DNA of 64,000 nt from Acidobacteriota bacterium (lineage in GTDB: Bacteria > Acidobacteriota > JAAYUB01), in NCBI GenBank assembly GCA_018001935.1, contig JAGNHB010000027.1, positions 1 to 64,000 of the forward strand. The letters run 5' to 3'. This document shows positions 43,963 to 56,115 of this stretch, in pieces. Numbering within the stretch: position 1 is the first letter of the stretch; each line of letters starts with the position of its first letter. Under the pieces are notes generated by a model, which ran no database searches, was not told the DNA's origin, and saw nothing but the letters and a program-made list of their open reading frames with translations. Made by a program: the position numbers and the translations under genes.

Positions 43963-44032
43963 CCCGTCAAATCTCGCAAGTTCATTGGGATCGATCTTTC
44001 GAAACGTCGGCCGAGAGTGGAAGTTGCGGCCG

Positions 44033-44104
44033 ACAGGGTCTTTCTTTGCGGTCTTGGCGCCTTGGCGAGAATCGATCCGGATCCGGATCTCGCCAAGGCG
44101 CCAA
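44033..44104. repeat. Dispersed repeat family C, copy 2, with perfect 17-bp palindrome
   Basis: The arms TTGGCGCCTTGGCGAGA (44054-44070) and TCTCGCCAAGGCGCCAA (44088-44104) are perfect inverted repeats around a 17-base loop built from ATCCGG/CCGGAT. Related to 19340-19412. Confidence 0.8.
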
Positions 44105-44182
44105 GCTCGCGAAGAAAAACGGTCGTTTTGGCCCTTTCGTCCTTCCGGGCCTACCCTTTCCCGCGAGCGAGCGTCCCGCCCC

Positions 44183-45550
44183 TCACCGGGCGTCGATCAC
44201 GAAGGTGGGCACGATGCTGCCCCCCTGGGAGACATTGGTGATCTCGGCCGAACTGATCCGGCTCAGGACGGCGGAGTACCCGCCCGGGAAGTGGAAGGGG
44301 TCGGTGTCCTCATAGAACTCCACGAGCGGGAACCCTTTTTCCAGAAGGGGGTAACACTCCCGGGTGATCCCGACTCTCTGCTGGACCACGTACTCGCCCG
44401 CCAAGGCCTCCCGCAAGGCCTTTTCCCAGGCGGAGCCGTCGAGGTTCCATCCCAGGAACACCCCGCTCCCGCCCGCCGCGTGGGCCGGCTTGAGGACCAG
44501 GTCGTCCTTGTTCGCCTGCACGTACTCCAGCAGGTCGACGGTTTTGCCGTCCGGGCCCGAGGAGCGCCCGTCCCGCAGGATCCGGCCCCAGGGGATGTGT
44601 TCGCGGATGGCCGAGACCTCTTCCCGCGTGAAACCGAAGTCGTGGCGGTCGTCCGTCAGGAGGGCGAAGAGGTACTTGTGACTCAGGAGTTCGCTCCGGA
44701 ACGGGTTCACGAGGCAGATCGCCCGCTGCCTGACCGCCTGGAGGAGGGGGGCGATTTCCTCGGCGCGCTCCAGGCAGTCGTCGGTATGCATCAACCGGTA
44801 GACGAGGTCAATGGCCCTTCCCTTCACCCGGAGTTTCCCCCGTGAAAAGTCCAGGTCCCCGGGGTGGGCCAGCACGGCCTCGAACCCCATTTTCTTCAGG
44901 TAGCGGGCGTTGAGGTGGGCGAAGCGGTCCTGGACCCCTCCCGCGAAACTCAGCATGCACATCCGGGGAGTCCCGGCGCCTCCCCAGGCCTGCCAGGCGT
45001 GGACGAAGGTCTGGACCATCCCGACCTGGATCAGGTTCGGCCACACCTCGTATCGCGTCTCGAAGGCCTTGTAGAAATCGAGACGCTGGAACAGCGGGAC
45101 CAGTCCGTCGTTGCCGACGCTTCCCATGGGGATGTCGCCGTTCAGTTCCACGAACCGGATCCCCTCGCCGGTGGTGAAGGAGTCGAAGCGAAGGATCGAC
45201 CGGATTTCGGGGGTCTTCGGCTCCAGCGCGAGGATGGTCCCGATCCACTCGTTGAAACCCCCGAGGTAGTCCGCGTGGAGCTTCTGGTCCGCCAGAACGG
45301 CATCGCGCACTTTCCGGACCGCCCGCGAAAGCACGGAGACGGCCTGGTGCTCCCGCCGCATCTCCCCGACGGTGACGAAACGAGGCCTGCCGACCATGCA
45401 GAAGGGCCGCACCCCGATGGTAAGCCCCCGGTGCTTCTGCTTCCGGAGGAGGTGGTCGATGACGGCATCCGCCCCAGGAGAAGCGGACAACAGGTCGTTC
45501 CAGCAACGGACGGCCTCCTCTCGCAATACCGGCTTTCGGGTTTCTTTCAT
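44183..45550 (-). CDS. Circularly permuted ATP-grasp type 2-like protein
   Basis: A 455-residue cytoplasmic protein. 'RFDSFTTGEGIRFVELNGDIPMG' and 'LVLKPAHAAGGSGVFLGW' are the phosphate- and lysine-bearing segments seen in glutathionylspermidine-synthase-like, circularly permuted ATP-grasp ligases. 'EYVVQQRV' and 'PLVEFYED' follow. Such proteins form amide bonds on peptides or polyamines at the expense of ATP; the substrate here is unknown. The family usually sits beside alpha-E or transglutaminase genes, and none is seen. It starts 20 bases after the BNR/dockerin-like gene stop in the same orientation, so they may share a transcript. Confidence 0.72.
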   Translation of the reverse strand: MKETRKPVLREEAVRCWNDLLSASPGADAVIDHLLRKQKHRGLTIGVRPFCMVGRPRFVTVGEMRREHQAVSVLSRAVRKVRDAVLADQKLHADYLGGFNEWIGTILALEPKTPEIRSILRFDSFTTGEGIRFVELNGDIPMGSVGNDGLVPLFQRLDFYKAFETRYEVWPNLIQVGMVQTFVHAWQAWGGAGTPRMCMLSFAGGVQDRFAHLNARYLKKMGFEAVLAHPGDLDFSRGKLRVKGRAIDLVYRLMHTDDCLERAEEIAPLLQAVRQRAICLVNPFRSELLSHKYLFALLTDDRHDFGFTREEVSAIREHIPWGRILRDGRSSGPDGKTVDLLEYVQANKDDLVLKPAHAAGGSGVFLGWNLDGSAWEKALREALAGEYVVQQRVGITRECYPLLEKGFPLVEFYEDTDPFHFPGGYSAVLSRISSAEITNVSQGGSIVPTFVIDAR

Positions 45551-45570
45551 GTTTTGTCTCCTTCACGGTG

Positions 45571-47754
45571 CTACTGCGTCAGGTCCATCGGGGTGACGCA
45601 CATCAGGACCAGGTCCACGGCGTTCTCGACGCCGTCGCCGTTCAGGTCCGCGGCACCGAAACCGCCGGGAACCGTGTGACGGCGTTCCGCCAGGAGGTCC
45701 CCGAAATCCACCAGATCGATCACGTCGAAGAGGTCATCCAGGTTCAGGTCCAGGACGATCTTCCGGAAGAAGACCCCCCCGCCGTCCGTCGACGCGAAAG
45801 CCCAGGCCGGGCTGGCAGGGTGATAGAGGACCTCGAGGATGTCCTTGTCCCAGATCCCCGTGCTGGACAGGAACCAGGTCCCGCCGCCGTCGGTGCTCCG
45901 ATAAACCCCCTCCCCCGGCACCCCGGCCAGCATCTGGTTCGTCCAGAAGGGGTGAACGGCGATGCCGGCCACCGTTTTCCCGTTGAAACCCCAGGAAGAC
46001 CAGGATGCCCCTCCATCCGTCGTACGGAAAAGCCCATGCCCGTCGGTCCCCGCGTAAACCACCTGGCCGCCGCCGGGCTTGACGGCCACCGCCAGGACAT
46101 CGATGCCCTGGAGGCCCCGGAGGTTGGTTGGCCAGCTCGCCCCCCGGTCCTGAGACCCGTAGACGCCATAGCTCGGGTAGGAGGCGGAGGACCCCACGAA
46201 GACGTTCCCCGGATGGACGGGGCTGACGGCCAGGTCGTTGCCCCAGCAGTTGAGGGATCGCTGGGCCCAGGTCTGCCCCTTGTCCTCGCTCGTGAAGAAA
46301 CTGGGGCCGTTGAAGATCTGGCCGCCCGCGGCATAGACCATGTCCGGGTCACCGGGAGCGAAGGCCACCGTCCACACGTTGACGCTCTGGTCGGGCAACG
46401 GGGCCGGTTCCCAGGAGATGCCGCCGTTCGGGCTCCTGACGAGTTGGAGGTTTCTCGCCGCCGCGTAGAGGACGGGTGAGGCGCTGCCGGGCTCGACGGC
46501 GAGGTCGTAAATCTTGTTCCCGAGCAACAGGTCGTTCGCGCCGAAATTCATCAGGCCCCAGGTCCACCCCAGGCTCAGGCTCCCGAAACACTCCCCGTAA
46601 TCGGTACCGGCGTACAAGCGCTTGAGGCCCGCGTCCGACGCCGCCAGGCCCCGGACGGACCGGTTGCTCAACCCCCGGGGCTCCCATTTCCAGTGGAGCC
46701 CGCCATCGGTGGAGCGGAGGATCGACCCGTCGTAAGTCCCTGCGTAGACCCCCGGAAGAGGGTGGGTGGAGGGAACGACGACCAGGGAGGAGACCCCCAC
46801 GTCCTCCCCAAAATCCTTGCCGCAGGGGGTCCAGGTGTTCCCGCGGTCGGTGCTCTTGTAGACCGCGCTGGCCCCGTCGTGCGCCCGGGTCCCCGCGTAC
46901 ACCACGTTCCCGTCCTCGGGATCCTTCGCGAGGCATTCCACGCTGGCGAGGGAAAAGACCTTGTTCCAATGGTCTCCACCGTCCACGGTCTTGTAGATCG
47001 CCATGCCCGGCCCCGGGTTGGTCCCCGTGGTGGTCTCCGCGTAAGCCGCCAGGACGTGGTACTGTTCGGCCTGCGGGAGGGGATCCAGGATCGCGAGCGC
47101 GGAAACCCTTCCGTCCCCCGCCCCGTCGCGGACCTTCGTCCAGGTCCCGCCGCTGTTGTAGGTGACATGGATGCTCCCCTGGTAGTGCCCGACGAAGAGA
47201 GACGTCGGGAACTGGGAACTGACCTCCAGGCTGTGGATTGGATTTCCCGGAAGCGTGCCGGTGCAGTCAGTCCACGTCGCGCCGCCGTCGGATGTTTTCC
47301 AGACTTTCCCGGCCGTCGTGCAGGCATAGAGGATCGAATCGGGGGCACCGACCGCGATGGCCGACTCCACGCGCATGAAATAGGCCAGTTCCGGGGTCTG
47401 GGAGGACCAGGTCTGCCCGCGGTCGAGGCTCCGGAAGAGGTAGGACGTGGTTGCCGCCCACAAGATCTGCTGCCCGTCGCCCACTGCCGCCGCGACATCG
47501 ATGACGTTCGGGTTGGACAGGCTGTCCCGCCACGTCTGCCACACGATGTTTCCGGAGCCGTCCTTGGTGGCGGACAGGCACCCCCCATCCTGGTACTGTC
47601 CGGCGAAAAGCCCATCGTAGCCGTTGGGCGCCACGGCCAGCCGGGTGGTGGTCCCCGGGTTCGGTCCGTGGTTTTGCCAGACCCCGACCTGGGCAAGTGC
47701 AAATGTCCCGCAAAACGACAGGAGAAGAAGGGCCGGACGGAATTTCCTAACCAT
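45571..47754 (-). CDS. Exported BNR/VPS10-like beta-propeller protein with dockerin-like C-terminus, second copy
   Basis: A 727-residue secreted protein with signal peptide MVRKFRPALLLLSFCGTFALA. It is built from repeated propeller blades with 'TDGG..W' and 'VYAGT' motifs. The last 60 residues again hold two EF-hand-like loops, DLNLDDLFDVID and DLNGDGVENAVD, the second with Glu in place of the usual Ile. It shares architecture and many motifs with 229-2427. The ATG at 47754 follows GAGGTGA. The ATP-grasp gene lies 20 bases downstream. Confidence 0.85.
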   Translation of the reverse strand: MVRKFRPALLLLSFCGTFALAQVGVWQNHGPNPGTTTRLAVAPNGYDGLFAGQYQDGGCLSATKDGSGNIVWQTWRDSLSNPNVIDVAAAVGDGQQILWAATTSYLFRSLDRGQTWSSQTPELAYFMRVESAIAVGAPDSILYACTTAGKVWKTSDGGATWTDCTGTLPGNPIHSLEVSSQFPTSLFVGHYQGSIHVTYNSGGTWTKVRDGAGDGRVSALAILDPLPQAEQYHVLAAYAETTTGTNPGPGMAIYKTVDGGDHWNKVFSLASVECLAKDPEDGNVVYAGTRAHDGASAVYKSTDRGNTWTPCGKDFGEDVGVSSLVVVPSTHPLPGVYAGTYDGSILRSTDGGLHWKWEPRGLSNRSVRGLAASDAGLKRLYAGTDYGECFGSLSLGWTWGLMNFGANDLLLGNKIYDLAVEPGSASPVLYAAARNLQLVRSPNGGISWEPAPLPDQSVNVWTVAFAPGDPDMVYAAGGQIFNGPSFFTSEDKGQTWAQRSLNCWGNDLAVSPVHPGNVFVGSSASYPSYGVYGSQDRGASWPTNLRGLQGIDVLAVAVKPGGGQVVYAGTDGHGLFRTTDGGASWSSWGFNGKTVAGIAVHPFWTNQMLAGVPGEGVYRSTDGGGTWFLSSTGIWDKDILEVLYHPASPAWAFASTDGGGVFFRKIVLDLNLDDLFDVIDLVDFGDLLAERRHTVPGGFGAADLNGDGVENAVDLVLMCVTPMDLTQ

Positions 47755-48207
47755 GAGTGTCACCTCTTTGGACAGCATTGGAGAACCTCCCCGCGCGGTC
47801 GTGAGCGATCGGGAGACCGCCGGGCCCGGGCCGGCGAGGCCGCGAAGGGAAAGCGAGAAGAGAGATCAAGGTAGCGATCACAGGGCATGAAGGTAATGTA
47901 CGCGGAAATCCGCTCATGTCAAGCTCTTTCCAGATCCTGCACGAAAGCGGGGCCTCCCGGGGCACTCGCGAAACCGACGCTGCGTTCGATCCACCCCTTC
48001 CCGGTTTCCCGTGCCGTCCCTGGCCTGTCTGCATCCTCCATCTGTTTTCGGTTTCCTTTGTCCTTTGAGCCCCTGAAAAAGAGGTTGCGATCCGATGGCC
48101 TTTTTAATAGAATAGGGCGTCTTCGTGAAGCCTTGTCGGGAGTCCCGCACCCCAGAAAGTCCCTCGGCGGGAACGCAGAGATCTACAAAATCCACATAGG
48201 AGACGTC
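47755..48207. other. Divergent intergenic region
   Basis: 453 bases between the propeller gene and hppA. It contains the hppA promoter (48085-48113) and AT-richer sequence around 48040-48115. I see no gene or RNA. Confidence 0.6.
48085..48113 (+). promoter_or_regulatory. Promoter of the H+-pyrophosphatase gene
   Basis: TTGCGA (48085-48090) and TAGAAT (48108-48113) are separated by 17 bp. The leader is about 88 bases. Confidence 0.55.
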
Positions 48208-50946
<2,739 letters not shown>

Positions 50947-50952
50947 CCAATT

Positions 50953-50984
50953 CCGGGGGGCGGCGTTTGCCGCCCCCCGGGTTT
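50953..50984 (+). terminator. Terminator after hppA
   Basis: A 12-bp GC stem (50953-50964 with 50969-50980, loop GTTT) is followed by a weak T-run (GTTTAAT). Confidence 0.65.
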
Positions 50985-51017
50985 AATCCTCTGAGATCTT
51001 GCAGGTAGCCGTCTCCC

Positions 51018-51317
51018 ATGAAACAGACGCTGAAAGTACTCAACCAGATGGTCCAGGACGGCATCGTTGAAGCGTATGCCGTCGGCGGGGCCATGGCGGC
51101 GCTGTTTCACGTGGAGACGATTCTGACTTACGATCTGGACGTTTTTACCTTGCTTCCCTCTTCCGGCCTGACCGTCACTTTGACACCTCTCTATGATTAC
51201 CTGCGGGAAAAAGGTTACCAGGAAGAGGGCGAGTGCGTTTCCATCGAGGGTATCCCGGTTCTATTCCTCCCGGCCCCCGACGCCTTGTTGAAATGCAGCG
51301 CTTTACGGCTTCACTGA
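51018..51317 (+). pseudogene. Truncated nucleotidyltransferase (AbiEii-like)
   Basis: A 99-residue protein resembling the N-terminal part of AbiEii/nucleotidyltransferase-fold proteins: 'AYAVGGAMAALFHVE', then 'TYDLDVFTLLP' with the D-x-D site, then 'SIEGIPVLFLPAPDALL'. Relatives of about 160 residues continue with a helical domain that is missing; the frame ends at 'CSALRLH'. The 130 bases after it contain no recognisable remainder, so this looks like a decayed gene rather than a simple frameshift. GC is lower than its neighbours. No strong ribosome site precedes the ATG. Confidence 0.6.
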
Positions 51318-51455
51318 CCCATGGCCGCGACCCCCGGGCCCGGATATGGTCCCTGCCTCCCGAGGAAAACGTTCCACGTCAAGGCCTCGAAGACCTGCCT
51401 GCACAACTGAGAGTAAACAAATAGTTTTATATCACTCATCAAAGGAGATTCATCC

Positions 51456-52358
51456 ATGCCCATCACCAAACTCGACCAGATCCTGGAGGCGGTCAAGTCC
51501 AAGCCGAAAAAGCGCCTGGTGGCCGCCTTCGCCAACGACGTCCACACCGTGGAGGCCGTCCACGAAGCCATCAAGCTGGGAATCGTGGACGCCACCCTCG
51601 TCGGCGACGAGGCCACCATCCTCAAGAACTGCGCCGCCCACGGCATCGACCCCGGCCAGTTCAAGATCGTCCAGGAAGCCGACGAGATGAAGGCCGCCAA
51701 CCTGGCGGTCAGCCTCATCAACCAGGGCGAGGGGAACCTCCTGATGAAGGGGCTCGTCAGTTCCGACAAGTACATGAAGGCCATCCTGAACAAGGAAGGG
51801 GGCCTGATGGACAAGGATGCCGTCCTGACCCACGTGACGGTGATCGAACTGCCCACCTACCCCAAGCTCCTCACCGTCGGGGACGTGGCCATCCTGCCGG
51901 CGCCGGACCTCAAGCAGAAGACCGTCATCCTCAACTGCCTCATCAAGACGGCCCAGAAGCTGGACATCCCCTGCCCGAAGGTGGCCGTCATCGCCGCCAC
52001 CGAGCAAATGTCCGCCGGGATGCAGGCCTGCGTGGACGCCGCCATCCTGTCCAAAATGGCCGAGCGCGGCCAGATCAAGGGCGCCCTGGTGGACGGCCCC
52101 CTGGCCCTCGACCCCGCCATCGACAAGGAGAGCGCCGAGACCAAGGGCTGCAAGAGCCCCGTGGCCGGCGATGCCGACTGCCTGCTCTTCCCCAACATCG
52201 AGTCGGGGAACGTCTTCTACAAGTTCGCCACCAAGCTCGCCCACGGCGAACTGGGGGCCTTCGTGGCCGGCGCCCGGGTGCCCGCGGTCCTCTCGTCCCG
52301 CGGCGACAGCGCCAGGACCAAGCTCTACTCCATTGCCCTGGCCGCCCTGACCGCCTGA
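51456..52358 (+). CDS. ptb: Phosphate butyryltransferase
   Basis: A 300-residue enzyme interconverting butyryl-CoA and butyryl phosphate (a related acyl group is possible). The PTA/PTB fold is recognisable from 'LLMKGLVSSDKYMKAIL', 'DAVLTHVTVIELP' and 'GALVDGPLALDPAID', and the length matches Ptb (about 300) rather than Pta (about 330 or longer). AAGGAG precedes the ATG. Butyrate kinase normally accompanies it but is not in this window. A strong terminator follows. Branched-chain acyl substrates from amino-acid breakdown would fit the nearby peptidases, as inference. Confidence 0.92.
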   Translation: MPITKLDQILEAVKSKPKKRLVAAFANDVHTVEAVHEAIKLGIVDATLVGDEATILKNCAAHGIDPGQFKIVQEADEMKAANLAVSLINQGEGNLLMKGLVSSDKYMKAILNKEGGLMDKDAVLTHVTVIELPTYPKLLTVGDVAILPAPDLKQKTVILNCLIKTAQKLDIPCPKVAVIAATEQMSAGMQACVDAAILSKMAERGQIKGALVDGPLALDPAIDKESAETKGCKSPVAGDADCLLFPNIESGNVFYKFATKLAHGELGAFVAGARVPAVLSSRGDSARTKLYSIALAALTA

Positions 52359-52381
52359 CCCGGGTCTTGAACGACGTTGAT

Positions 52382-52417
52382 CGCGGGGCGGCCCCCCAGC
52401 CGCCCCGCGTCTTTTTT
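52382..52417 (+). terminator. Rho-independent terminator after ptb
   Basis: CGCGGGGCGGC pairs with GCCGCCCCGCG (11 bp) around a short C/A loop, followed by TCTTTTTT. Confidence 0.9.
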
Positions 52418-52506
52418 CTGCGCCGGCCCCCCCGGCCATCGGCCCTGTCGCTTGCGTATTTCGGGCGCTTTCGGCGTGACATTACCCCTGCCAAGCCATT
52501 TTCCCG

Positions 52507-52535
52507 TTAACATTCGCGTCGCTTCCGCGTAGAAT
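52507..52535 (+). promoter_or_regulatory. Promoter of the metallopeptidase pair
   Basis: TTAACA (52507-52512) and TAGAAT (52530-52535) are separated by 17 bp, with about a 48-base leader to the ATG. Confidence 0.65.
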
Positions 52536-52589
52536 GAGGTTTTGATTTCAGGGACGCACGCTTCAGATCAACACCCAAGGAGATTCAGA

Positions 52590-54305
52590 ATGAAAAGGTT
52601 CGTCATCACCTCGTCGCTGGTGCTCGGCGTCACCCTCGCGGGGGTGTCCGGTCTGTTCGCCGGCGAGGCATCCTCCGGAAAGAAGGTGACCATGGAACAG
52701 GAATTCCGTCAATTCGTCAAGGACTTCGAGGCTCGCGTGGCCCCGCTTGAGAAGGCGTCCAACCTTGCCAACTTCGACGCGTCCATCTCCGGGAAGAAGG
52801 AAGACTACGACAAGGCCGCGGACCTCGAGATCAAGACGAGCGCGGTCTACGCCGACAAGGAGACCTTCCGGAAGCTCGAGGCCTGGAAGAAGTCGAACGC
52901 CGTCAAGGACCCCCTCCTCAAACGCCAGCTGGACGTCCTCTTCCTGGCGTTTAAAGCCCGCCAGCTGGACCTGGCCGACATCGAGGCCCTGATCCGCCAG
53001 CAGAAGGTCATCGAGGAGAAGTTCAACACCTTCCGGGTCGAGGTGGGCGGCCGGACGATGACGGACAACGCGGTGGAGTCCACCCTCGTCGACTCCACGG
53101 ACCTGCCGGAACTGCGCGCCGTCTGGGAGGGTTCCAAGAAGATCGGCGCCCTGGTGGCGGCGGACGTGGTGAAACTGGCCAAGCTCCGCAACGAGACGGC
53201 CCGCAAGCTGGGCTTCGGCAATTTCCACGAGATGCAGCTCATCCTCGGCGAGCAGGACCCCAGGGAGATCGCCGCCCTCTTCGACGAACTGGACGCCCTG
53301 ACCCGCGACACCTTCACCGCCGTCAAGAAGGATCTGGACGCCAGGCTGGCCGTCCGTCTCGGCATCGATACCGCCGAACTGATGCCCTGGCACTACCAGA
53401 ACCGGTTCTTCCAGGAGGCGCCCAAGGTCTACGCGGTGGACCTGGACCAGTACTACAAGGGCAAGGACGTCGTCGACCTGAACCGGCGGTACTTCGCCGG
53501 GATCGGCCTGCCCCTGGACGACATCCTCTCGCGAAGCGACCTCTACGAGAAGGACGGGAAATACCAGCACGCCTACTGCACCGACATCGACCGGAGCGGC
53601 GACGTGCGGATCGTGTGCAACGTGAAGGACAATTTCAGCTGGATGGGGACGATGCTCCACGAGTCCGGTCACGCCGTCTACGACAAGTTCATCGACCCGG
53701 GTCTTCCCTGGGTGTTGCGGACGCCCGCCCACACCTTCACCACCGAGGCCGTGGCCATGTTCTTCGGGCGCCTGGCCGCCAACCCGGCCTGGCTGCAGAC
53801 CATGGCGGGGATTTCCCCCGACGAGCGCGAGCGGATCGTCGGAGACTGCTTCAAGTCCCTGCGCCTCCAGCAACTGGTGTTCAGCCGGTGGGCCCAGGTC
53901 ATGTACCGTTTCGAAAAAGCCCTTTACGAGAACCCGGACCAGGACCTGGACGCCCTCTGGTGGGCCCTGGTGGAAAAATACCAGATGATCCGCAAGCCCG
54001 CGGGGCGCAAAGCGCCCGACTGGGCGTCCAAGATCCACATCGCCACGGTGCCGGCCTACTACCACAACTACCAACTGGGAGAGCTGCTCGCCTCGCAGTT
54101 CCTCAACCACGCCGCCCGGAAGATCAGCAAATCGAATGACCTGAATTCGCAGGCCTTCGTCGGGGACAAGGCCCTGGGCCGGTTTTTCATGGACAGCGTC
54201 TTCAAGCCGGGGGCCCGGTACGAGTGGAACGAGATGATCCGTCGCGCCACCGGGGAAAAACTCAGCGCCAGGTACTTCGCCCGGCAATTCGTCGACGCGA
54301 AGTGA
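52590..54305 (+). CDS. Exported M2/M3-type gluzincin metallopeptidase
   Basis: A 571-residue secreted or periplasmic peptidase with signal peptide MKRFVITSSLVLGVTLAGVSGLFA. The zinc site is HESGH (His357, Glu358, His361), with Glu386 in 'FTTEAVAMFFG' as third ligand 25 residues on, the spacing of gluzincins of clan MA(E). The mostly helical fold and the 'YCTDIDRSGDVRIVCN' segment fit M2 (ACE-like) or M3 (oligopeptidase-like) enzymes, which trim short peptides. The ATG at 52590 follows AAGGAG by 8 bases. The M14-type gene follows 23 bases later, so they form an extracellular peptide-degrading operon. Confidence 0.88.
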   Translation: MKRFVITSSLVLGVTLAGVSGLFAGEASSGKKVTMEQEFRQFVKDFEARVAPLEKASNLANFDASISGKKEDYDKAADLEIKTSAVYADKETFRKLEAWKKSNAVKDPLLKRQLDVLFLAFKARQLDLADIEALIRQQKVIEEKFNTFRVEVGGRTMTDNAVESTLVDSTDLPELRAVWEGSKKIGALVAADVVKLAKLRNETARKLGFGNFHEMQLILGEQDPREIAALFDELDALTRDTFTAVKKDLDARLAVRLGIDTAELMPWHYQNRFFQEAPKVYAVDLDQYYKGKDVVDLNRRYFAGIGLPLDDILSRSDLYEKDGKYQHAYCTDIDRSGDVRIVCNVKDNFSWMGTMLHESGHAVYDKFIDPGLPWVLRTPAHTFTTEAVAMFFGRLAANPAWLQTMAGISPDERERIVGDCFKSLRLQQLVFSRWAQVMYRFEKALYENPDQDLDALWWALVEKYQMIRKPAGRKAPDWASKIHIATVPAYYHNYQLGELLASQFLNHAARKISKSNDLNSQAFVGDKALGRFFMDSVFKPGARYEWNEMIRRATGEKLSARYFARQFVDAK

Positions 54306-54328
54306 CAGGCGTCGAGCAGGAGGGTCCC

Positions 54329-56005
54329 ATGACGCGCATCATCCGGGCCGGCCTCACCGTCTACGCCGTTTGGGTGTCCCTCGCATCTTCCGGGGCGGTC
54401 CGGGCATCCGGGGATCCCCCTCTGCCGAAGACCCGGGCTGAGCTCACCGACTACGGCGAAACCAGCTCCTTCCAGGACGTCGTGGATTTCATCCGGACCC
54501 TCCAGCAGGCCAGCCCCCACCTCCGGGTCGAGACACTCCTCCGCACCCTGGAGGGCCGGGAGGTTCCCCTGGTGGTGGCGGGAGACCCCCTGCCCTCCTC
54601 CCCCGTGGAAGCCCTCCGGGACGGTCGCCCCGTCCTCTACCTCCAGGCCAACATCCACGCCGGCGAAGTGGAAGGCAAGGAAGCCCTGCAGGTCTTCCTG
54701 CGGGAACTCGTGGCGGGCAGGCACCGGGACTGGCTCCGAAGGGGCATCTTCCTGGTCGTGCCCATTTTCAACGCCGACGGGAACGAGCCGGTCTCACCCG
54801 CCAACCGGAACTACATGCCCAACCCGGCCAAGGGGGTCGGGCAACGGGCCACCATCGCCAACCTCGACATCAACCGCGATTACGTCAAGACCGAGACCCG
54901 GGAGGTCCGGGCCGTGCTGGAGAAGGTCCTCCTGCGGTGGGACCCCCTCGTCTACCTGGACATCCACACCACCGACGGGTCCTACCACCGGGAAACGGTG
55001 ACCTACACCTCCCCCATGGGCCCCAACTGGGACCCCGCCCTGAGCCGCTTCCTCTGGGACAGGCTCTACCCGGCCGTGGACCGGGCCCTCCGCGCCCAGG
55101 GGATCGCCTCCCTTCCCTATGGCGATTTCAAGGACGACCTCAAGCCCGAGTCGGGGTGGGTCAGCTTCCCGTCCTCCCCGCGGGTGGGCGTGGACTACGT
55201 GGCTCTCCGGAACCGGTTTGCCAGCCTCCTCGAAATGTACGCCTACATCCCCTTCTCCACCCGGGTCACCCACTGCACGGCCTTTGTCGATACCTGGATC
55301 GGGTTCGTCCTGGACCATGCCCCCGAGATGTCCGTGATCGCCCGGGACGCCGACCAGCGGGCCGCCGCCGTGGCGTCCCTCCCCGCGGCCGAGCGCCCGA
55401 AGCTGTCTTTGAAAGTGGACACTCAATCGCTCGACAAGCCGCTGACCGTTGAAACCTATGAAGTTGAGCCCTTCACAAGCCCCTTGGGCTACCCCCGGTT
55501 CAAACCGGTCCTGGACAAGCCGAAAACAGTGAGTGTCCCTCATTTTCGCCGCTTCGTATCCCTGCACGACACCACCCTGCCGGCTGCCTACGCCCTCGCC
55601 CCCGGGTGCGTCCCCGCCGTCCGCCAACTTCTGCGCCACGGGATCGCCGTGAGCCGAGTGGTCCGGAAAAGCCGGGTTGAGGCGGAGCATTTCGAGCCGT
55701 CGTCGATCGCCCTCGACACGTGGCTTTCCGAGGGGCACGTCCGGGTGAGCCTGTCCGGGCTTTGGACACCCGCGGCCGTGGACCTTGAACCCGGCTGGTT
55801 CGTGGTCCGAACCGCCCAGCCCCTTTCCATGCTGGCAACGCTTCTGCTGGAGCCCGAACACCCTGACAGCCTGGTGTCCTGGAACTTTTTCGACAGCCAT
55901 CTGACCCAGCAGTGGACCCGGAAGCTCCGGCCGCTACCCTATGTCCGGATCAATGAGCTCGGCCCCCTCGTCACACAGACGATCACCTCCGCGGACCTCG
56001 ACTGA
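54329..56005 (+). CDS. Exported M14-family zinc carboxypeptidase
   Basis: A 558-residue secreted peptidase with signal peptide (MTRIIRAGLTVYAVWVSLASSG). The M14 zinc site is His110-x-x-Glu113 in 'NIHAGEVEGKEAL', and His213 in 'LDIHTTDGS' is the third ligand. 'NRDYVKTETREVRAV' supplies the substrate-binding Asn-Arg pair. It is longer than classical carboxypeptidases (about 300), with a C-terminal extension of some 200 residues. The ATG at 54329 follows GGAGGG. A 9-base inverted pair GGACACTCA/TGAGTGTCC, identical to the hairpin arms at 63.2-63.6 kb, lies inside the gene at 55417-55425 and 55530-55538. Confidence 0.88.
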   Translation: MTRIIRAGLTVYAVWVSLASSGAVRASGDPPLPKTRAELTDYGETSSFQDVVDFIRTLQQASPHLRVETLLRTLEGREVPLVVAGDPLPSSPVEALRDGRPVLYLQANIHAGEVEGKEALQVFLRELVAGRHRDWLRRGIFLVVPIFNADGNEPVSPANRNYMPNPAKGVGQRATIANLDINRDYVKTETREVRAVLEKVLLRWDPLVYLDIHTTDGSYHRETVTYTSPMGPNWDPALSRFLWDRLYPAVDRALRAQGIASLPYGDFKDDLKPESGWVSFPSSPRVGVDYVALRNRFASLLEMYAYIPFSTRVTHCTAFVDTWIGFVLDHAPEMSVIARDADQRAAAVASLPAAERPKLSLKVDTQSLDKPLTVETYEVEPFTSPLGYPRFKPVLDKPKTVSVPHFRRFVSLHDTTLPAAYALAPGCVPAVRQLLRHGIAVSRVVRKSRVEAEHFEPSSIALDTWLSEGHVRVSLSGLWTPAAVDLEPGWFVVRTAQPLSMLATLLLEPEHPDSLVSWNFFDSHLTQQWTRKLRPLPYVRINELGPLVTQTITSADLD

Positions 56006-56115
56006 GGCCGATCCCTTCGTCTCCTCGCCCTCCGCCCCGGTACCCGTTGTCTCGGGTCGGCCGGGGTGAACCCGCAACATTCGGGGACTCCTTTCCGTCT
56101 CCCGCGGACAGACGT

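Noticed and set aside
47887..48207. Upstream extension of the pyrophosphatase start to 47887
   Set aside because: The ATG at 48208 has a good ribosome site and the promoter at 48085-48113 lies inside the extension.
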